33,013 nucleotides of DNA from Ruminococcaceae bacterium OttesenSCG-928-L11. GTDB taxonomy: Bacteria > Bacillota > Clostridia > Oscillospirales > Ruminococcaceae. Location: positions 1-33,013 of the forward strand of contig JAJDGX010000019.1 in NCBI GenBank assembly GCA_030265885.1. Reading direction: 5' to 3'. The translations under genes were made by a program, and so were the position numbers. Below are positions 9,477 to 18,539 of the stretch, piece by piece; position 1 is the first letter of the stretch, and every line of letters starts with the position of its first letter. Under the pieces are notes generated by a model. The model had not been told where the DNA came from. It did not search any database and was given only the letters and a program-made list of their open reading frames with translations.

Positions 9477-10401
9477 CAACGGCGCATCTCCCAGCCTGAC
9501 CGGCATCCTCTGCATCGACAAGCCCGCGGATTTTACCTCCTTTGATGTGGTGGCTAAAATGCGCGGGATTTTGCGAACCCGTAAAATCGGTCACGGCGGC
9601 ACATTGGATCCCATGGCGACAGGGGTGCTGCCCATCTTTGTGGGGCGCGCAACCAAGGCCTGCGACATTCTGCCCGACCAGGACAAGCGCTACACAGCCC
9701 GGTTTCGCCTGGGGGTGGAAACCGACACCCAGGACTGTACCGGCACAGTGCTGGCGGAGCGGCCTGTCACGGCCACCTCCGCCCAGGTGGAGGCGGCGCT
9801 GGAGCAATTCCGGGGGCCCATTGCCCAGGTGCCGCCCATGTATTCCGCTGTCCGGGTGGAGGGGAAGCGCCTCTACGAACTGGCCCGCAGCGGGGTGGAG
9901 GTAGAGCGCAAGCCCAGGGACATCACGGTGTACAGCCTGGAGCTGCTGGAGGCGGACGAGGCCCGGCATGAGTACAGCATCGACATCGCCTGCTCCAAGG
10001 GCACCTATGTGCGGACAATCTGCCACGACATTGGCCAGCTTCTCGGTTGTGGGGCGGCCATGACGGCCCTTCGCCGAACCCGTGCCTGCGGCTATGAACT
10101 GGAGCAGTGCGTCACGCTGGAGCAGCTGCAAAAGCTGCGGGACAGCGACCGGCTGGAATCGGTTTTGTTGCCGACAGACAGCGCCTTCGCCCGGTATGAC
10201 CGACTGGAACTGGATGAGCGGCAGACCCGCCTGTTCCGCAACGGCGTGCCGCTGGCCCTGTCCCGCATGAAACTGCCGGCACGGGACGGGAGCGGCGTCC
10301 GCCGAATTTACGGGCACGACGGTGCCTTTCTCGCCATCGCACAAACGGACTGGGAACGGGACGCCCTGGTCAGCCATAAACGATTCGATTTGCCGCAATG
10401 A
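9466..10401 (+). CDS. truB: tRNA pseudouridine(55) synthase TruB
   Basis: GILCIDKPADFTSFDVVAKMRGILRTRKIGHGGTLDPMATGVLPIFVGRATKA. Confidence 0.97.
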   Translation: MSGNNGASPSLTGILCIDKPADFTSFDVVAKMRGILRTRKIGHGGTLDPMATGVLPIFVGRATKACDILPDQDKRYTARFRLGVETDTQDCTGTVLAERPVTATSAQVEAALEQFRGPIAQVPPMYSAVRVEGKRLYELARSGVEVERKPRDITVYSLELLEADEARHEYSIDIACSKGTYVRTICHDIGQLLGCGAAMTALRRTRACGYELEQCVTLEQLQKLRDSDRLESVLLPTDSAFARYDRLELDERQTRLFRNGVPLALSRMKLPARDGSGVRRIYGHDGAFLAIAQTDWERDALVSHKRFDLPQ

Positions 10402-10481
10402 CATCCGCCTGATACTTAGAACCCGTATCCATATTTTCTTGTTATGAATACAGGTTCTTACTGAGGAGTGAACCCCGCACC

Positions 10482-11420
10482 ATGAGAGTGTTTGCAACAT
10501 TGGATATGGAATTTCCCAGGGAGTCGACCTGCGTGGCGCTGGGATTGTTTGATGGCCTCCATCCGGGGCATATGCAGGTCATCCGGGCCGCCGTGGAAAA
10601 GGCCCGGGAGCTTCGCAAGGTTTCCTGTGTGTTTACCTACACCGTCTCCGGCGCATTGCCGGGCAACAAGGTACAGGGCCGCCTGCTCAGCGATACCCGC
10701 TTTTATCGGATATTGGAGGAGTTGGGCGTGGAATGCGTCATTCGCCCGGATTTCTCCGAGTTCTGCGACCTGGAGCCGGAGCGGTTCGCGGAGGAATTTC
10801 TGCGGGGGAGGATGGGGGCGTGTCACGTGGCCTGCGGGGAGGATTTCCGCTTTGGCAAAGGCGCTGCCGGCACGGTGGACACCTTGCGCCGCCAGTTTGG
10901 CGGGGCGGACTCCCTCACGGTGCTCCCCATGGTGCGGCAGGACGGGGGAACCGTCAGCTCCTCCCGCATCCGTGAATTCATTCAGGCAGGGGAGATAGAG
11001 ACTGCCAATGCCATGCTGGGCAGGCGGTTCGCCATCGACTTTGAGGTGGTGCACGGCCGCGCGCTGGGCCGTACCCTCGGCTCACCTACTATCAACCAGC
11101 CCTTCCCGGCGGATTTTGTGGTGCCCCGGTTCGGCGTATACGCCACCCTCACCCACTGGGATGGCAGGGAATACGTGTCGGTGACCAATGTGGGGGTCAA
11201 GCCCACCGTCGGCAGCGACCATGTGCTGGCGGAAACCTATATCCACGGCTTTTCCGGCGACCTGTACAGCATGGCGGTGGATGTGGAATTCCTGCGGTTC
11301 ATCCGGCCGGAGCAAAAGTTTGCCGGGGTGGAGGAGTTGCGGGAGCAAATTCTGCGGGACAGCGAAACAGCGGAGCAAATTGCGGCCGGTATGACAAACA
11401 CCGCCGCCCGCGAACACTGA
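10482..11420 (+). CDS. ribF: bifunctional riboflavin kinase/FAD synthetase RibF
   Basis: VALGLFDGLHPGHMQVI, SSSRIREFIQAGEIETANAMLGRRF, riboflavin kinase domain GRTLGSPTINQPFPADFVVPRFGVYAT. Confidence 0.95.
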   Translation: MRVFATLDMEFPRESTCVALGLFDGLHPGHMQVIRAAVEKARELRKVSCVFTYTVSGALPGNKVQGRLLSDTRFYRILEELGVECVIRPDFSEFCDLEPERFAEEFLRGRMGACHVACGEDFRFGKGAAGTVDTLRRQFGGADSLTVLPMVRQDGGTVSSSRIREFIQAGEIETANAMLGRRFAIDFEVVHGRALGRTLGSPTINQPFPADFVVPRFGVYATLTHWDGREYVSVTNVGVKPTVGSDHVLAETYIHGFSGDLYSMAVDVEFLRFIRPEQKFAGVEELREQILRDSETAEQIAAGMTNTAAREH

Positions 11421-11446
11421 ATAACCAGAAAAGGGAGGTTGTATCC

Positions 11447-11923
11447 ATGCACGATTTACTGAAACTGCTGGAGGAAAATGCCCGTTACACCAATTCCGAA
11501 CTGGCGGCTATGCTGGACAAATCCGAGGAGGAGGTGGCCGCCGCTGTCGAGGCGTACAAGAAGCAGGGCGTCATCCGCGGGTACAAGGCCATCATCGACT
11601 GGGAGCGGATCGACCGGGATTATGTCAGCGCCCGCATCGAGCTGAAGGTGACTCCCAAGCGGGACAGAGGCTTTGAGGAACTGGCGGAGCAAATCTCCCA
11701 GTACGACGAGGTGCAGTCCCTCTACCTGATGAGCGGCGGCTACGACCTGGCCCTGACCGTGGTGGGGGAAAGCTTCAAGGACATCGCCTCCTTTGTGGCA
11801 TACCGGCTGGCCCCGATGGAATCGGTGCTGTCCACCGCCACTCACTTTGTGCTGCGCAAATACAAGGATAAGGGCATGATTCTGGTGGATCCTCAGGAAG
11901 ACGAAAGAAGCGTGATGCTGTAA
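11447..11923 (+). CDS. Lrp/AsnC-family transcriptional regulator
   Basis: LLKLLEENARYTNSELAAMLDKSEEEVAAAVEAYKKQGVIRGYKAIIDWERI plus RAM domain (LMSGGYDLALTVVGESFKDIASFV). Confidence 0.92.
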   Translation: MHDLLKLLEENARYTNSELAAMLDKSEEEVAAAVEAYKKQGVIRGYKAIIDWERIDRDYVSARIELKVTPKRDRGFEELAEQISQYDEVQSLYLMSGGYDLALTVVGESFKDIASFVAYRLAPMESVLSTATHFVLRKYKDKGMILVDPQEDERSVML

Positions 11924-13089
11924 TGGAATACCAAAACCTGTTTTCCCGCACAGCCGCCGCCCTCAAGCCCTCGGGGATTCGCAAGTTTTTCAGCCTGGCC
12001 GCCGAAATGGAGGATGTCATCTCCCTGGGTGTCGGCGAGCCGGATTTCAAGACCCCCTGGGTCATCCGCAAGGCCGGCATCGACTCCCTCGACCGGGGTC
12101 GAACCTGGTACACGGCTAATTCCGGCCTGGCGGCTCTGCAGCAGGAAATCACCCGGTACCTTGACCGCCGGTTCCGGCTGGAATACGAGCCCTCTCAGGT
12201 GCTGGTGACGGTGGGCGGCTCCGAGGCCATCGACCTGACCATCCGCGCCTTTGTCAACCCCGGGGACGAGGTGCTGCTGCCGGAACCCAGCTTTGTGGCC
12301 TATGCCGCCATTGTGGAGCTGTGCGGCGGCGTGGTGGTGCCTCTGGTGACCAAGGCGGAGGACGATTTCCGCCTGACGGCCGACGCGCTGCGGGCGGCCA
12401 TTACCGACAAAACCAAGCTGCTGATTTTCCCCTTCCCCAACAACCCCACCGGCGGCGTCATGCGCCGGGAGCACCTGCAGGAAATCGCCGATGTGCTGCG
12501 GGATACCGACATCATGGTGCTGTCCGACGAAATTTACGCGGAGCTGACCTTTGGCGGCAAGCAGCACGTCTCCATCGCCTCCGTCAACGAGGATATGAAG
12601 GCCCGCACCGTTCTGGTCAACGGCTTTTCCAAGGCGTACGCCATGACAGGCTGGCGTCTGGGCTATGTGGTGGCGCCCGCTCCGGTTATCGATGTCATCT
12701 ACAAAATCCACCAGTACGCCATTATGTGCGCCCCCACCACCAGCCAGTACGCCGCCATCGAGGCGCTGCGCAGCTGCGACGGGGAAATCGAGAAAATGGC
12801 GGAATCCTACGACAAGCGGCGCAGGCTGATAGTGGGCGGCCTCAACGAGATGGGCCTGGAATGCTTTATGCCCGGCGGCGCCTTTTACGCCTTCCCCTCC
12901 ATCCGTTCCACCGGCATGGCTTCCATGGAATTTTGCGAAAAGCTGCTGGAGGCGGAGCGGGTGGCGGTTGTCCCCGGCGACGCCTTTGGCAGCTGCGGCG
13001 AGGGCTATGTCCGCATTTGCTACGCCTACAGCGTGGAGCACATCACCGAAGCGCTCACCCGGATGCGGCGCTTCCTGAAAAGGGGCTGA
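11923..13089 (+). CDS. PLP-dependent class I/II aminotransferase
   Basis: VGEPDFKTPWVI, NPTGGVMRREHLQEIADV, LSDEIYAELTFGG, NGFSKAYAMTGWRLGYVVAP; TAATG overlap with the Lrp gene. Confidence 0.94.
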   Translation: MEYQNLFSRTAAALKPSGIRKFFSLAAEMEDVISLGVGEPDFKTPWVIRKAGIDSLDRGRTWYTANSGLAALQQEITRYLDRRFRLEYEPSQVLVTVGGSEAIDLTIRAFVNPGDEVLLPEPSFVAYAAIVELCGGVVVPLVTKAEDDFRLTADALRAAITDKTKLLIFPFPNNPTGGVMRREHLQEIADVLRDTDIMVLSDEIYAELTFGGKQHVSIASVNEDMKARTVLVNGFSKAYAMTGWRLGYVVAPAPVIDVIYKIHQYAIMCAPTTSQYAAIEALRSCDGEIEKMAESYDKRRRLIVGGLNEMGLECFMPGGAFYAFPSIRSTGMASMEFCEKLLEAERVAVVPGDAFGSCGEGYVRICYAYSVEHITEALTRMRRFLKRG

Positions 13090-13095
13090 TCGGCC

Positions 13096-14235
13096 GTGGA
13101 AGCGGTTGTATCGGCGGTTCAAACCGACAGCTATGACGCGCATATACTGGAACAGGCGGTGCAGACCCATTTTTCCCGGTTGAATGTACAGGACGTAATT
13201 CGCCCGGGCATGCGGGTCTGTCTCAAGCCCAATTTGCTGGGCAAGCACGCCCCGGAGGCCGCCGTCACCACCCACTGCGAACTGGTCAAGCAGGTGGTTC
13301 GCCGGCTGGAGGCCATGGGGGTGAAGGACATTGTCATCGCCGACAGCCCCGGCGGGCCCTATACGCAAGGCGCCCTGGACGGCATTTACCGGGCGACCGG
13401 CATGCAGCGGGTGGAGGATGAGACGTCGGCCACCCTCAACCGGGACACCGGCCACGTGGCGCGAAAATCCGACGAAGCCGCCCTCTGCCGGGAGTTTTCC
13501 GTCATCAACCCCATTGCGGAAGCGGACGTCGTCATCAATCTGCCCAAGCTGAAAACCCACGGCATGGTGATGCTGTCCGCCGGGGTAAAAAACCTGCTGG
13601 GCTGTGTGCCGGGACTGCAAAAGCCGGAGCTTCATTTCCGCTTTCAGGACAAGGCGGATTTCTGCCGGATGCTGCTGGATCTTTCCTTGCTGGTAAAGCC
13701 GGTGCTGACCATTGTGGACGCGGTGGACTCCATGGAGGGCAACGGCCCCTCCGGTGGCAGCATTCTCCACACAGGCATGACCTTTGCCTCCCGGGATGTC
13801 TACGCCTTGGATCTGGCCCTGTGCGCCTTCACCGGAATACCCGCCGACCAGGTGTGGACAGTGCGCCACGCCATGGCCACCGGCCTGTGCCCGGACACCC
13901 CCAACGCCATTCGCTGGGCGGGGGATGCACCTCGGCCAGCCGCCTTTCAGATGCCGGACAGCCGCACGCTTGACTTCACCAGCCATGTCCCGGGGCCGCT
14001 GCGCAAATCGGCGGGCGCCATTATGGGCAGACTGTTTGAGGCCCGCCCGGTCATCGACCGGGGGAAGTGCATCGGCTGCGGAAAATGCGAGGAGAGCTGT
14101 GCGCCAAAGGCAGTGGTCATTCGGGAGCGCAAGGCCCGGCTGGACGCCTCGAAATGCATCAAATGCTATTGCTGCCATGAAATGTGCCCGGTACAGGCAG
14201 TTCGGATAAAACGCCCCTTTTTCCTGCGAAAGTAG
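13096..14235 (+). CDS. DUF362 protein with C-terminal 2x[4Fe-4S] ferredoxin domain
   Basis: GTG start; LKPNLLGKHAPEAAVTTHCELVKQVVRRLEAMGVKDIVIADSPGG, and CIGCGKCEESCAPKAVVI...CIKCYCCHEMCPVQAV. Confidence 0.9.
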   Translation: MEAVVSAVQTDSYDAHILEQAVQTHFSRLNVQDVIRPGMRVCLKPNLLGKHAPEAAVTTHCELVKQVVRRLEAMGVKDIVIADSPGGPYTQGALDGIYRATGMQRVEDETSATLNRDTGHVARKSDEAALCREFSVINPIAEADVVINLPKLKTHGMVMLSAGVKNLLGCVPGLQKPELHFRFQDKADFCRMLLDLSLLVKPVLTIVDAVDSMEGNGPSGGSILHTGMTFASRDVYALDLALCAFTGIPADQVWTVRHAMATGLCPDTPNAIRWAGDAPRPAAFQMPDSRTLDFTSHVPGPLRKSAGAIMGRLFEARPVIDRGKCIGCGKCEESCAPKAVVIRERKARLDASKCIKCYCCHEMCPVQAVRIKRPFFLRK

Positions 14236-14264
14236 CGAAACAGCGGGGGCATCGGAGGGATACG

Positions 14265-15158
14265 GTGTTCTATTGCAACAGGGTGGTGGTTCGCGCGCCG
14301 GGGAAGGTCAATCTGTCCCTGGATATTACGGGGACAACCAACGACGGCTATCACACGCTGGATACGATTATGCAAACCATTGACCTGAGCGACGTGGTTG
14401 TGGTGGGCAAACGGGCCGACGACACCATCCGGGTAACGTGCTCCAACCCGAATGTGCCGGAGGATGACACCAACATCGCCCACAAGGCGGCGAAGATTTT
14501 CTTTGCCCAGACAGGGCTGCCGGTGCAGGGCATTGCCATCCACATCGACAAAACCATACCGGTGCAGGCGGGTCTTGCAGGGGGAAGCACAGACGCGGCT
14601 GCGGTGCTGTGCGGTCTCAACCGCCTGTATGAAACCGACCTGACCCAGGAGCAGCTCTGCGAAATGGGGCGGCTGGTGGGGGCCGATGTGCCGTTTTGCA
14701 TTACCGGCGGCTGCAAGCTGGCCCAGGGAATCGGCGATGTATTTACGGAGTTGTCCGCCCTGCCCGATTGCGCCATCGCCATCGCAAAGCCCCCCAAGGG
14801 TGTCGACACCCGATACGCCTTCAAGCTTTACGACGAGTATGCCGGCCAGCTGGGCCGGCCGGACACAGTCTCCATGATTGAGGCCATCAATTCCGGCAGC
14901 CTGGAGGCCATTGGCCGCCATATGTTCAATGTGTTTGAGCAGGTCGGCAACCTGCAGGAGGTGGAGCTGCTCAAGGGCGTTCTGACATACGCGGGGGCGT
15001 ATGGGGCGGTGATGTCCGGCAGCGGCAGTGCCGTCATCGGCCTGTTTGCAGAGGAAAAGGACGCAAAAAAGTGCCTGAAGCAGCTGAAGGACGCGGCGGG
15101 AGAGGCCTATCTGACCAAGCCCTGTCCCAATGGAGCGGAACTCATTCACGCCAGCTGA
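14265..15158 (+). CDS. ispE: 4-diphosphocytidyl-2-C-methyl-D-erythritol kinase
   Basis: GTG start after ggaggga; VRAPGKVNLSLDITGTTNDGYHTLDTIMQTIDL, IPVQAGLAGGSTDAAAVLCGLNRL, GAVMSGSGSAVIGLF. Confidence 0.95.
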   Translation: MFYCNRVVVRAPGKVNLSLDITGTTNDGYHTLDTIMQTIDLSDVVVVGKRADDTIRVTCSNPNVPEDDTNIAHKAAKIFFAQTGLPVQGIAIHIDKTIPVQAGLAGGSTDAAAVLCGLNRLYETDLTQEQLCEMGRLVGADVPFCITGGCKLAQGIGDVFTELSALPDCAIAIAKPPKGVDTRYAFKLYDEYAGQLGRPDTVSMIEAINSGSLEAIGRHMFNVFEQVGNLQEVELLKGVLTYAGAYGAVMSGSGSAVIGLFAEEKDAKKCLKQLKDAAGEAYLTKPCPNGAELIHAS

Positions 15159-15249
15159 GAGAACGTAGTTTTTTTTGGATATTCGTATAATATGGAAATT
15201 CCTGCCAATGCTCTTGATGAAAATCAATGGACAAGGCAGGTTTTTTATT

Positions 15250-15894
15250 GTGAGCAAATTTCACATTTCCATGGTAATTGGGCTGATCCTATCGGTTTGT
15301 CTGGCCACATTTGGCGGCTTTGGCGCCGAGTGTGCGGAAATACGGGAAAACGTTGTGCGTCTGCATGTGCTGGCCAATTCCGACAGCGACGCGGATCAAG
15401 CCCTGAAATACAAGGTGCGGGACGCGCTTTTGGCCCATTCCCCGGAGCTGTTCGGCCAGAGCACGTCCAAGGAGGAAGCGGAGCGGGAACTGGCGGCTCA
15501 TCTGCCTGAACTGGAGCGGATTGCCCGGGAAACCCTTGCGGCAAACGGCTGCGCTTATCCTGTGGAGGCCAAGCTGGTCAACATGTATTTTGAAACCCGC
15601 CAGTACGAGGATTTCACCGTTCCCGCAGGCCGATACGACGCCATTCGCATTGTCATCGGCGAAGGGAAGGGGCAAAACTGGTGGTGCGTGATGTTCCCCC
15701 CCATGTGCGTGCCCGCCGCCACAGACAAGGACAGCATGGCGGAAAACCCGGTGGAACAACAGCTGTGCGAGTTGGGATCCCAGCCGGTGTACAAACCTCG
15801 CTTTGCCATTGTGGAGCTGCTGGAATCCGCCCGGGAGGCCCTGGTAGGCGAGGGCGATACGGAATTGGAACTTCCGGCAATTGTGGCTGAATAA
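15250..15894 (+). CDS. spoIIR: stage II sporulation protein R
   Basis: IRENVVRLHVLANSDSDADQALKYKVRDALL...GQNWWCVMFPPMCVP. GTG at 15250 proposed (signal peptide VSKFHISMVIGLILSVCLATFGGFGAECA); the ORF track starts at 15175, which gives an N-terminus that is not signal-peptide-like. Confidence 0.9.
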   Translation: MSKFHISMVIGLILSVCLATFGGFGAECAEIRENVVRLHVLANSDSDADQALKYKVRDALLAHSPELFGQSTSKEEAERELAAHLPELERIARETLAANGCAYPVEAKLVNMYFETRQYEDFTVPAGRYDAIRIVIGEGKGQNWWCVMFPPMCVPAATDKDSMAENPVEQQLCELGSQPVYKPRFAIVELLESAREALVGEGDTELELPAIVAE

Positions 15895-15944
15895 ATAATC
15901 TGCACTGCAAAATTCCGACTGTGCACTACAAAATACACGAAATC

Positions 15945-15978
15945 TATGCCGTTTGTAAAATACAAGCGGCATATTTTT
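15945..15978 (+). terminator. intrinsic terminator downstream of spoIIR
   Basis: TATGCCGTTTGTA-aaa-TACAAGCGGCATA (13 bp with one G.U) followed by TTTTT. Confidence 0.85.
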
Positions 15979-16024
15979 GCAGGATTACATCAATATAATT
16001 GCAATATGTGCAAAGGGGCGGGTG

Positions 16025-16053
16025 TTGCAATGTATACCGTAATGTGATAAGAT
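16025..16053 (+). promoter_or_regulatory. candidate sigma-A promoter of the NuoE/F/G-like operon
   Basis: TTGCAA (16025-16030), 17 nt, TAAGAT (16048-16053). Confidence 0.55.
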
Positions 16054-16060
16054 GATAACT

Positions 16061-16130
16061 TAATGAACCCATCGAGACAAAAAAGACGGTTCATTATGCT
16101 CGGATTCCACAGAGGGAGTGGTCTGTGGAA
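16061..16130 (+). promoter_or_regulatory. two tandem hairpins in the 5' leader of the NuoE/F/G-like operon
   Basis: TAATGAAC(16061-16068)/GTTCATTA(16089-16096), then TTCCACAGA(16105-16113)-gggagtgg-TCTGTGGAA(16122-16130), both perfect; no U-tract follows. Confidence 0.45.
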
Positions 16131-16174
16131 CGCACACAGAGCAAAGCACCAGCAAAACAAAAAGAGGAGTTTGA

Positions 16175-16699
16175 ATGATGGCGTGCTGTAACGATGCGAA
16201 AGCATGGAGGTTGAAGGATCCTGCCATAGATTTGGCATTGCTGGATCCCGTTCTGGATACATATGCCGGTGTGGAGGGCAGTCTGATTACCATACTGCAA
16301 AAGGCACAGGGCTTGTATGGGTATCTGCCGGTGGATTTGCTGGCTTATATCGCCCTGAAAACCGGCGTAAAGCCGGCCAAGGTGCTGGGCGTGGCCACCT
16401 TTTACACCCAGTTCCGGCTGGAGCCTGTGGGCAAGCATCTGATTATGCTCTGCCAGGGGACGGCCTGCCATGTCAACGGCTCCGCCGCCATTGAGGAAGC
16501 GGTTCGGGATGAGCTGGGCGTGGAGGAAGGTGCCATCACCCCCGACGGCCTGTTTACCTATAACAATGTGGCGTGCCTGGGCTGCTGCAGCCTCTCGCCG
16601 GTAATGATGATAGGCGAGGAGACCTACGGCACCCTGACACCGGATAAGGCCAGAACAATATTGCGCCAAATTCGCGAAAAGGAGGCCGCCAACGCATGA
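16175..16699 (+). CDS. NuoE/HydA-like [2Fe-2S] thioredoxin-fold subunit (StnC-like)
   Basis: CQGTACHVNGSAAIEEAVRDELGV...NNVACLGCCSLSPVMMIGEETYGTLTPDKA (Cx4C ... Cx3C). Confidence 0.9.
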   Translation: MMACCNDAKAWRLKDPAIDLALLDPVLDTYAGVEGSLITILQKAQGLYGYLPVDLLAYIALKTGVKPAKVLGVATFYTQFRLEPVGKHLIMLCQGTACHVNGSAAIEEAVRDELGVEEGAITPDGLFTYNNVACLGCCSLSPVMMIGEETYGTLTPDKARTILRQIREKEAANA

Positions 16700-18474
16700 A
16701 ACAGAACAACGGAACACGGGTGATTGTCGGAAAGGGTAGCTGCGGAATCGCGGCGGGCGCCAACCGAATTTCCACCCTTCTGGAGAAAGGCATCCGGGAC
16801 GCCGGCATCGACTGCTCGGTGGTGACAACCGGCTGCATCGGCATGTGCTATCTGGAGCCCGTTGTGGATGTGCTGCTGCCGGACGGCAGCAAGGAGACCT
16901 ACGTGCGGGTGGATGCCGATGGCGCTGGCGAAATCCTCAAGTCCATCCGGGGCGAGGCAAACAATGCGGAGCAGTACAAAATCCCCCGGGAGGACGCCGA
17001 AAACCTCCACAAGCAGACCCGGGTAGCCCTGGCCAACTGCGGCGTCATCGACCCGGAGAGCATCGACGAATACATAGCCAAGGACGGCTACAAAACCGTC
17101 ACGCAGACAATGAAAACCCATAGCCCGGAGGATATCATCGCCATTATTAAGGAGTCCGGCCTGGCGGGACGGGGCGGCGCAGGCTTCCCCACCTGGTTCA
17201 AGTGGCAGGCCGCCCGCAACTCCCCCTACCCGAAGGACGGCATCAAATATGTCATCTGCAACGCCGATGAGGGCGACCCCGGCGCGTTTATGGACAGAGC
17301 CGTCCTGGAGGGCGACCCCCACGCGCTGATTGAGGGCATGCTCATGGCCGCCTACGCCATCGGTGCCCGGGAAGGCGTCGTCTATGTGCGGGCCGAGTAC
17401 CCGCTGGCGATTCACCGGCTGGAAAACGCCATCGCCCAGGCCGAGGAGCGTGGCTTTTTGGGCGACGACATTCAGGGAACAGGCTTCGGCTTCCGGCTCC
17501 GCATCAAGGCGGGCGCGGGCGCCTTTGTGTGCGGCGAGGAAACCGCCCTCATCGCGTCGCTGGAAGGGGAGCGGGGCATGCCTCGGCTCAAGCCGCCCTT
17601 CCCGGCCCAGAAGGGCCTCTGGCAAAAACCCAGCAACATCAATAATGTAGAAACCTACGCCAACGTGCCGTGGATCATCCGCAACGGCGGGCAGGCGTTT
17701 GCCGCCATGGGCACCGAAAACTCCAAGGGCACCAAGGTGTTCGCCCTGACCGGCAAAATCAAAAAGGGCGGTCTGGTGGAGATCCCCATGGGCAACTCCA
17801 TCCGGGACGTCATCTACGGCGTCGGCGGCGGCATCAAGGAGGACAAGGCCTTCAAGGCGGTGCAGATGGGCGGCCCCTCCGGCGGCTGCATCCCGGCGGA
17901 GCTCATCGACACCCTCATCGACTACCGAACCCTGGCAGCCACCGGAGCCATCATGGGCAGCGGCGGCATGGTCGTCATGGATGAAACCACCTGCATGGTA
18001 GATATGGCCCGCTTTTTCCTGGATTTCACCTGCAAGGAAAGCTGCGGAAAATGCGTTCACTGCCGCATTGGCACCAAGCGGATGCTGGAAATTCTGACCC
18101 GCATCACCGAAGGGGAGGGCCGGGACGGCGACATCGAGCTGCTGTCCGATCTGGCTGTGCAAATCAAGGACGGCTCCCTGTGCGGACTGGGCCAAACAGC
18201 CCCCAACCCTGTCCTGACCACCATCAAATACTTCCGCAACGAATACGAGGATCACATCTATCACAAAAAGTGCACGGCCAAACAGTGCAAGCCCCTTCTG
18301 CGCTATGCCATCGACAAGGACGCCTGCACAGGCTGCACTCTCTGCTCCCGCAAATGCCCGGTGGAGGCCATCTCCGGCCAGGTGAAGCAGCCCCACACCA
18401 TCGACCCCGAGGTCTGCATCAAATGTGGAAAATGCGCAGAGGTATGCCGATTCAAGGCAGTTGTAATAGATTAA
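16696..18474 (+). CDS. NuoF/HydB-like NADH-binding flavoprotein subunit (StnB-like)
   Basis: N-terminal Trx-like [2Fe-2S] domain, SGLAGRGGAGFPTWFKW, CNADEGDPGAFMDRAVLEGDPH, ESCGKCVHCRIGTKRM, C-terminal CTGCTLCSRKCPVEAI...CIKCGKCAEVCRFKAV; ATGA overlap with the preceding gene. Confidence 0.95.
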   Translation: MKQNNGTRVIVGKGSCGIAAGANRISTLLEKGIRDAGIDCSVVTTGCIGMCYLEPVVDVLLPDGSKETYVRVDADGAGEILKSIRGEANNAEQYKIPREDAENLHKQTRVALANCGVIDPESIDEYIAKDGYKTVTQTMKTHSPEDIIAIIKESGLAGRGGAGFPTWFKWQAARNSPYPKDGIKYVICNADEGDPGAFMDRAVLEGDPHALIEGMLMAAYAIGAREGVVYVRAEYPLAIHRLENAIAQAEERGFLGDDIQGTGFGFRLRIKAGAGAFVCGEETALIASLEGERGMPRLKPPFPAQKGLWQKPSNINNVETYANVPWIIRNGGQAFAAMGTENSKGTKVFALTGKIKKGGLVEIPMGNSIRDVIYGVGGGIKEDKAFKAVQMGGPSGGCIPAELIDTLIDYRTLAATGAIMGSGGMVVMDETTCMVDMARFFLDFTCKESCGKCVHCRIGTKRMLEILTRITEGEGRDGDIELLSDLAVQIKDGSLCGLGQTAPNPVLTTIKYFRNEYEDHIYHKKCTAKQCKPLLRYAIDKDACTGCTLCSRKCPVEAISGQVKQPHTIDPEVCIKCGKCAEVCRFKAVVID

Positions 18475-18539
18475 ACGTATGACGCGGCTGTGAAATATAG
18501 CTTGCCAAGCGTCACGCTGGTGAAATGGAGAATCGAGTG

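Noticed and set aside
11893-14178. 761-aa antisense ORF across the aminotransferase and DUF362 genes
   Set aside because: Shadow ORF; spans two well-supported genes and has no RBS or domain support.
16624-18396. 590-aa antisense ORF across the NuoF-like gene
   Set aside because: Shadow ORF opposite a clear NuoF-family coding sequence.
18506-18521. AGCGTCACGCTGGT shared with 30936-30948
   Set aside because: Only about 14 bp, two copies with different flanks; most likely coincidence, although a genome-wide search would settle it.
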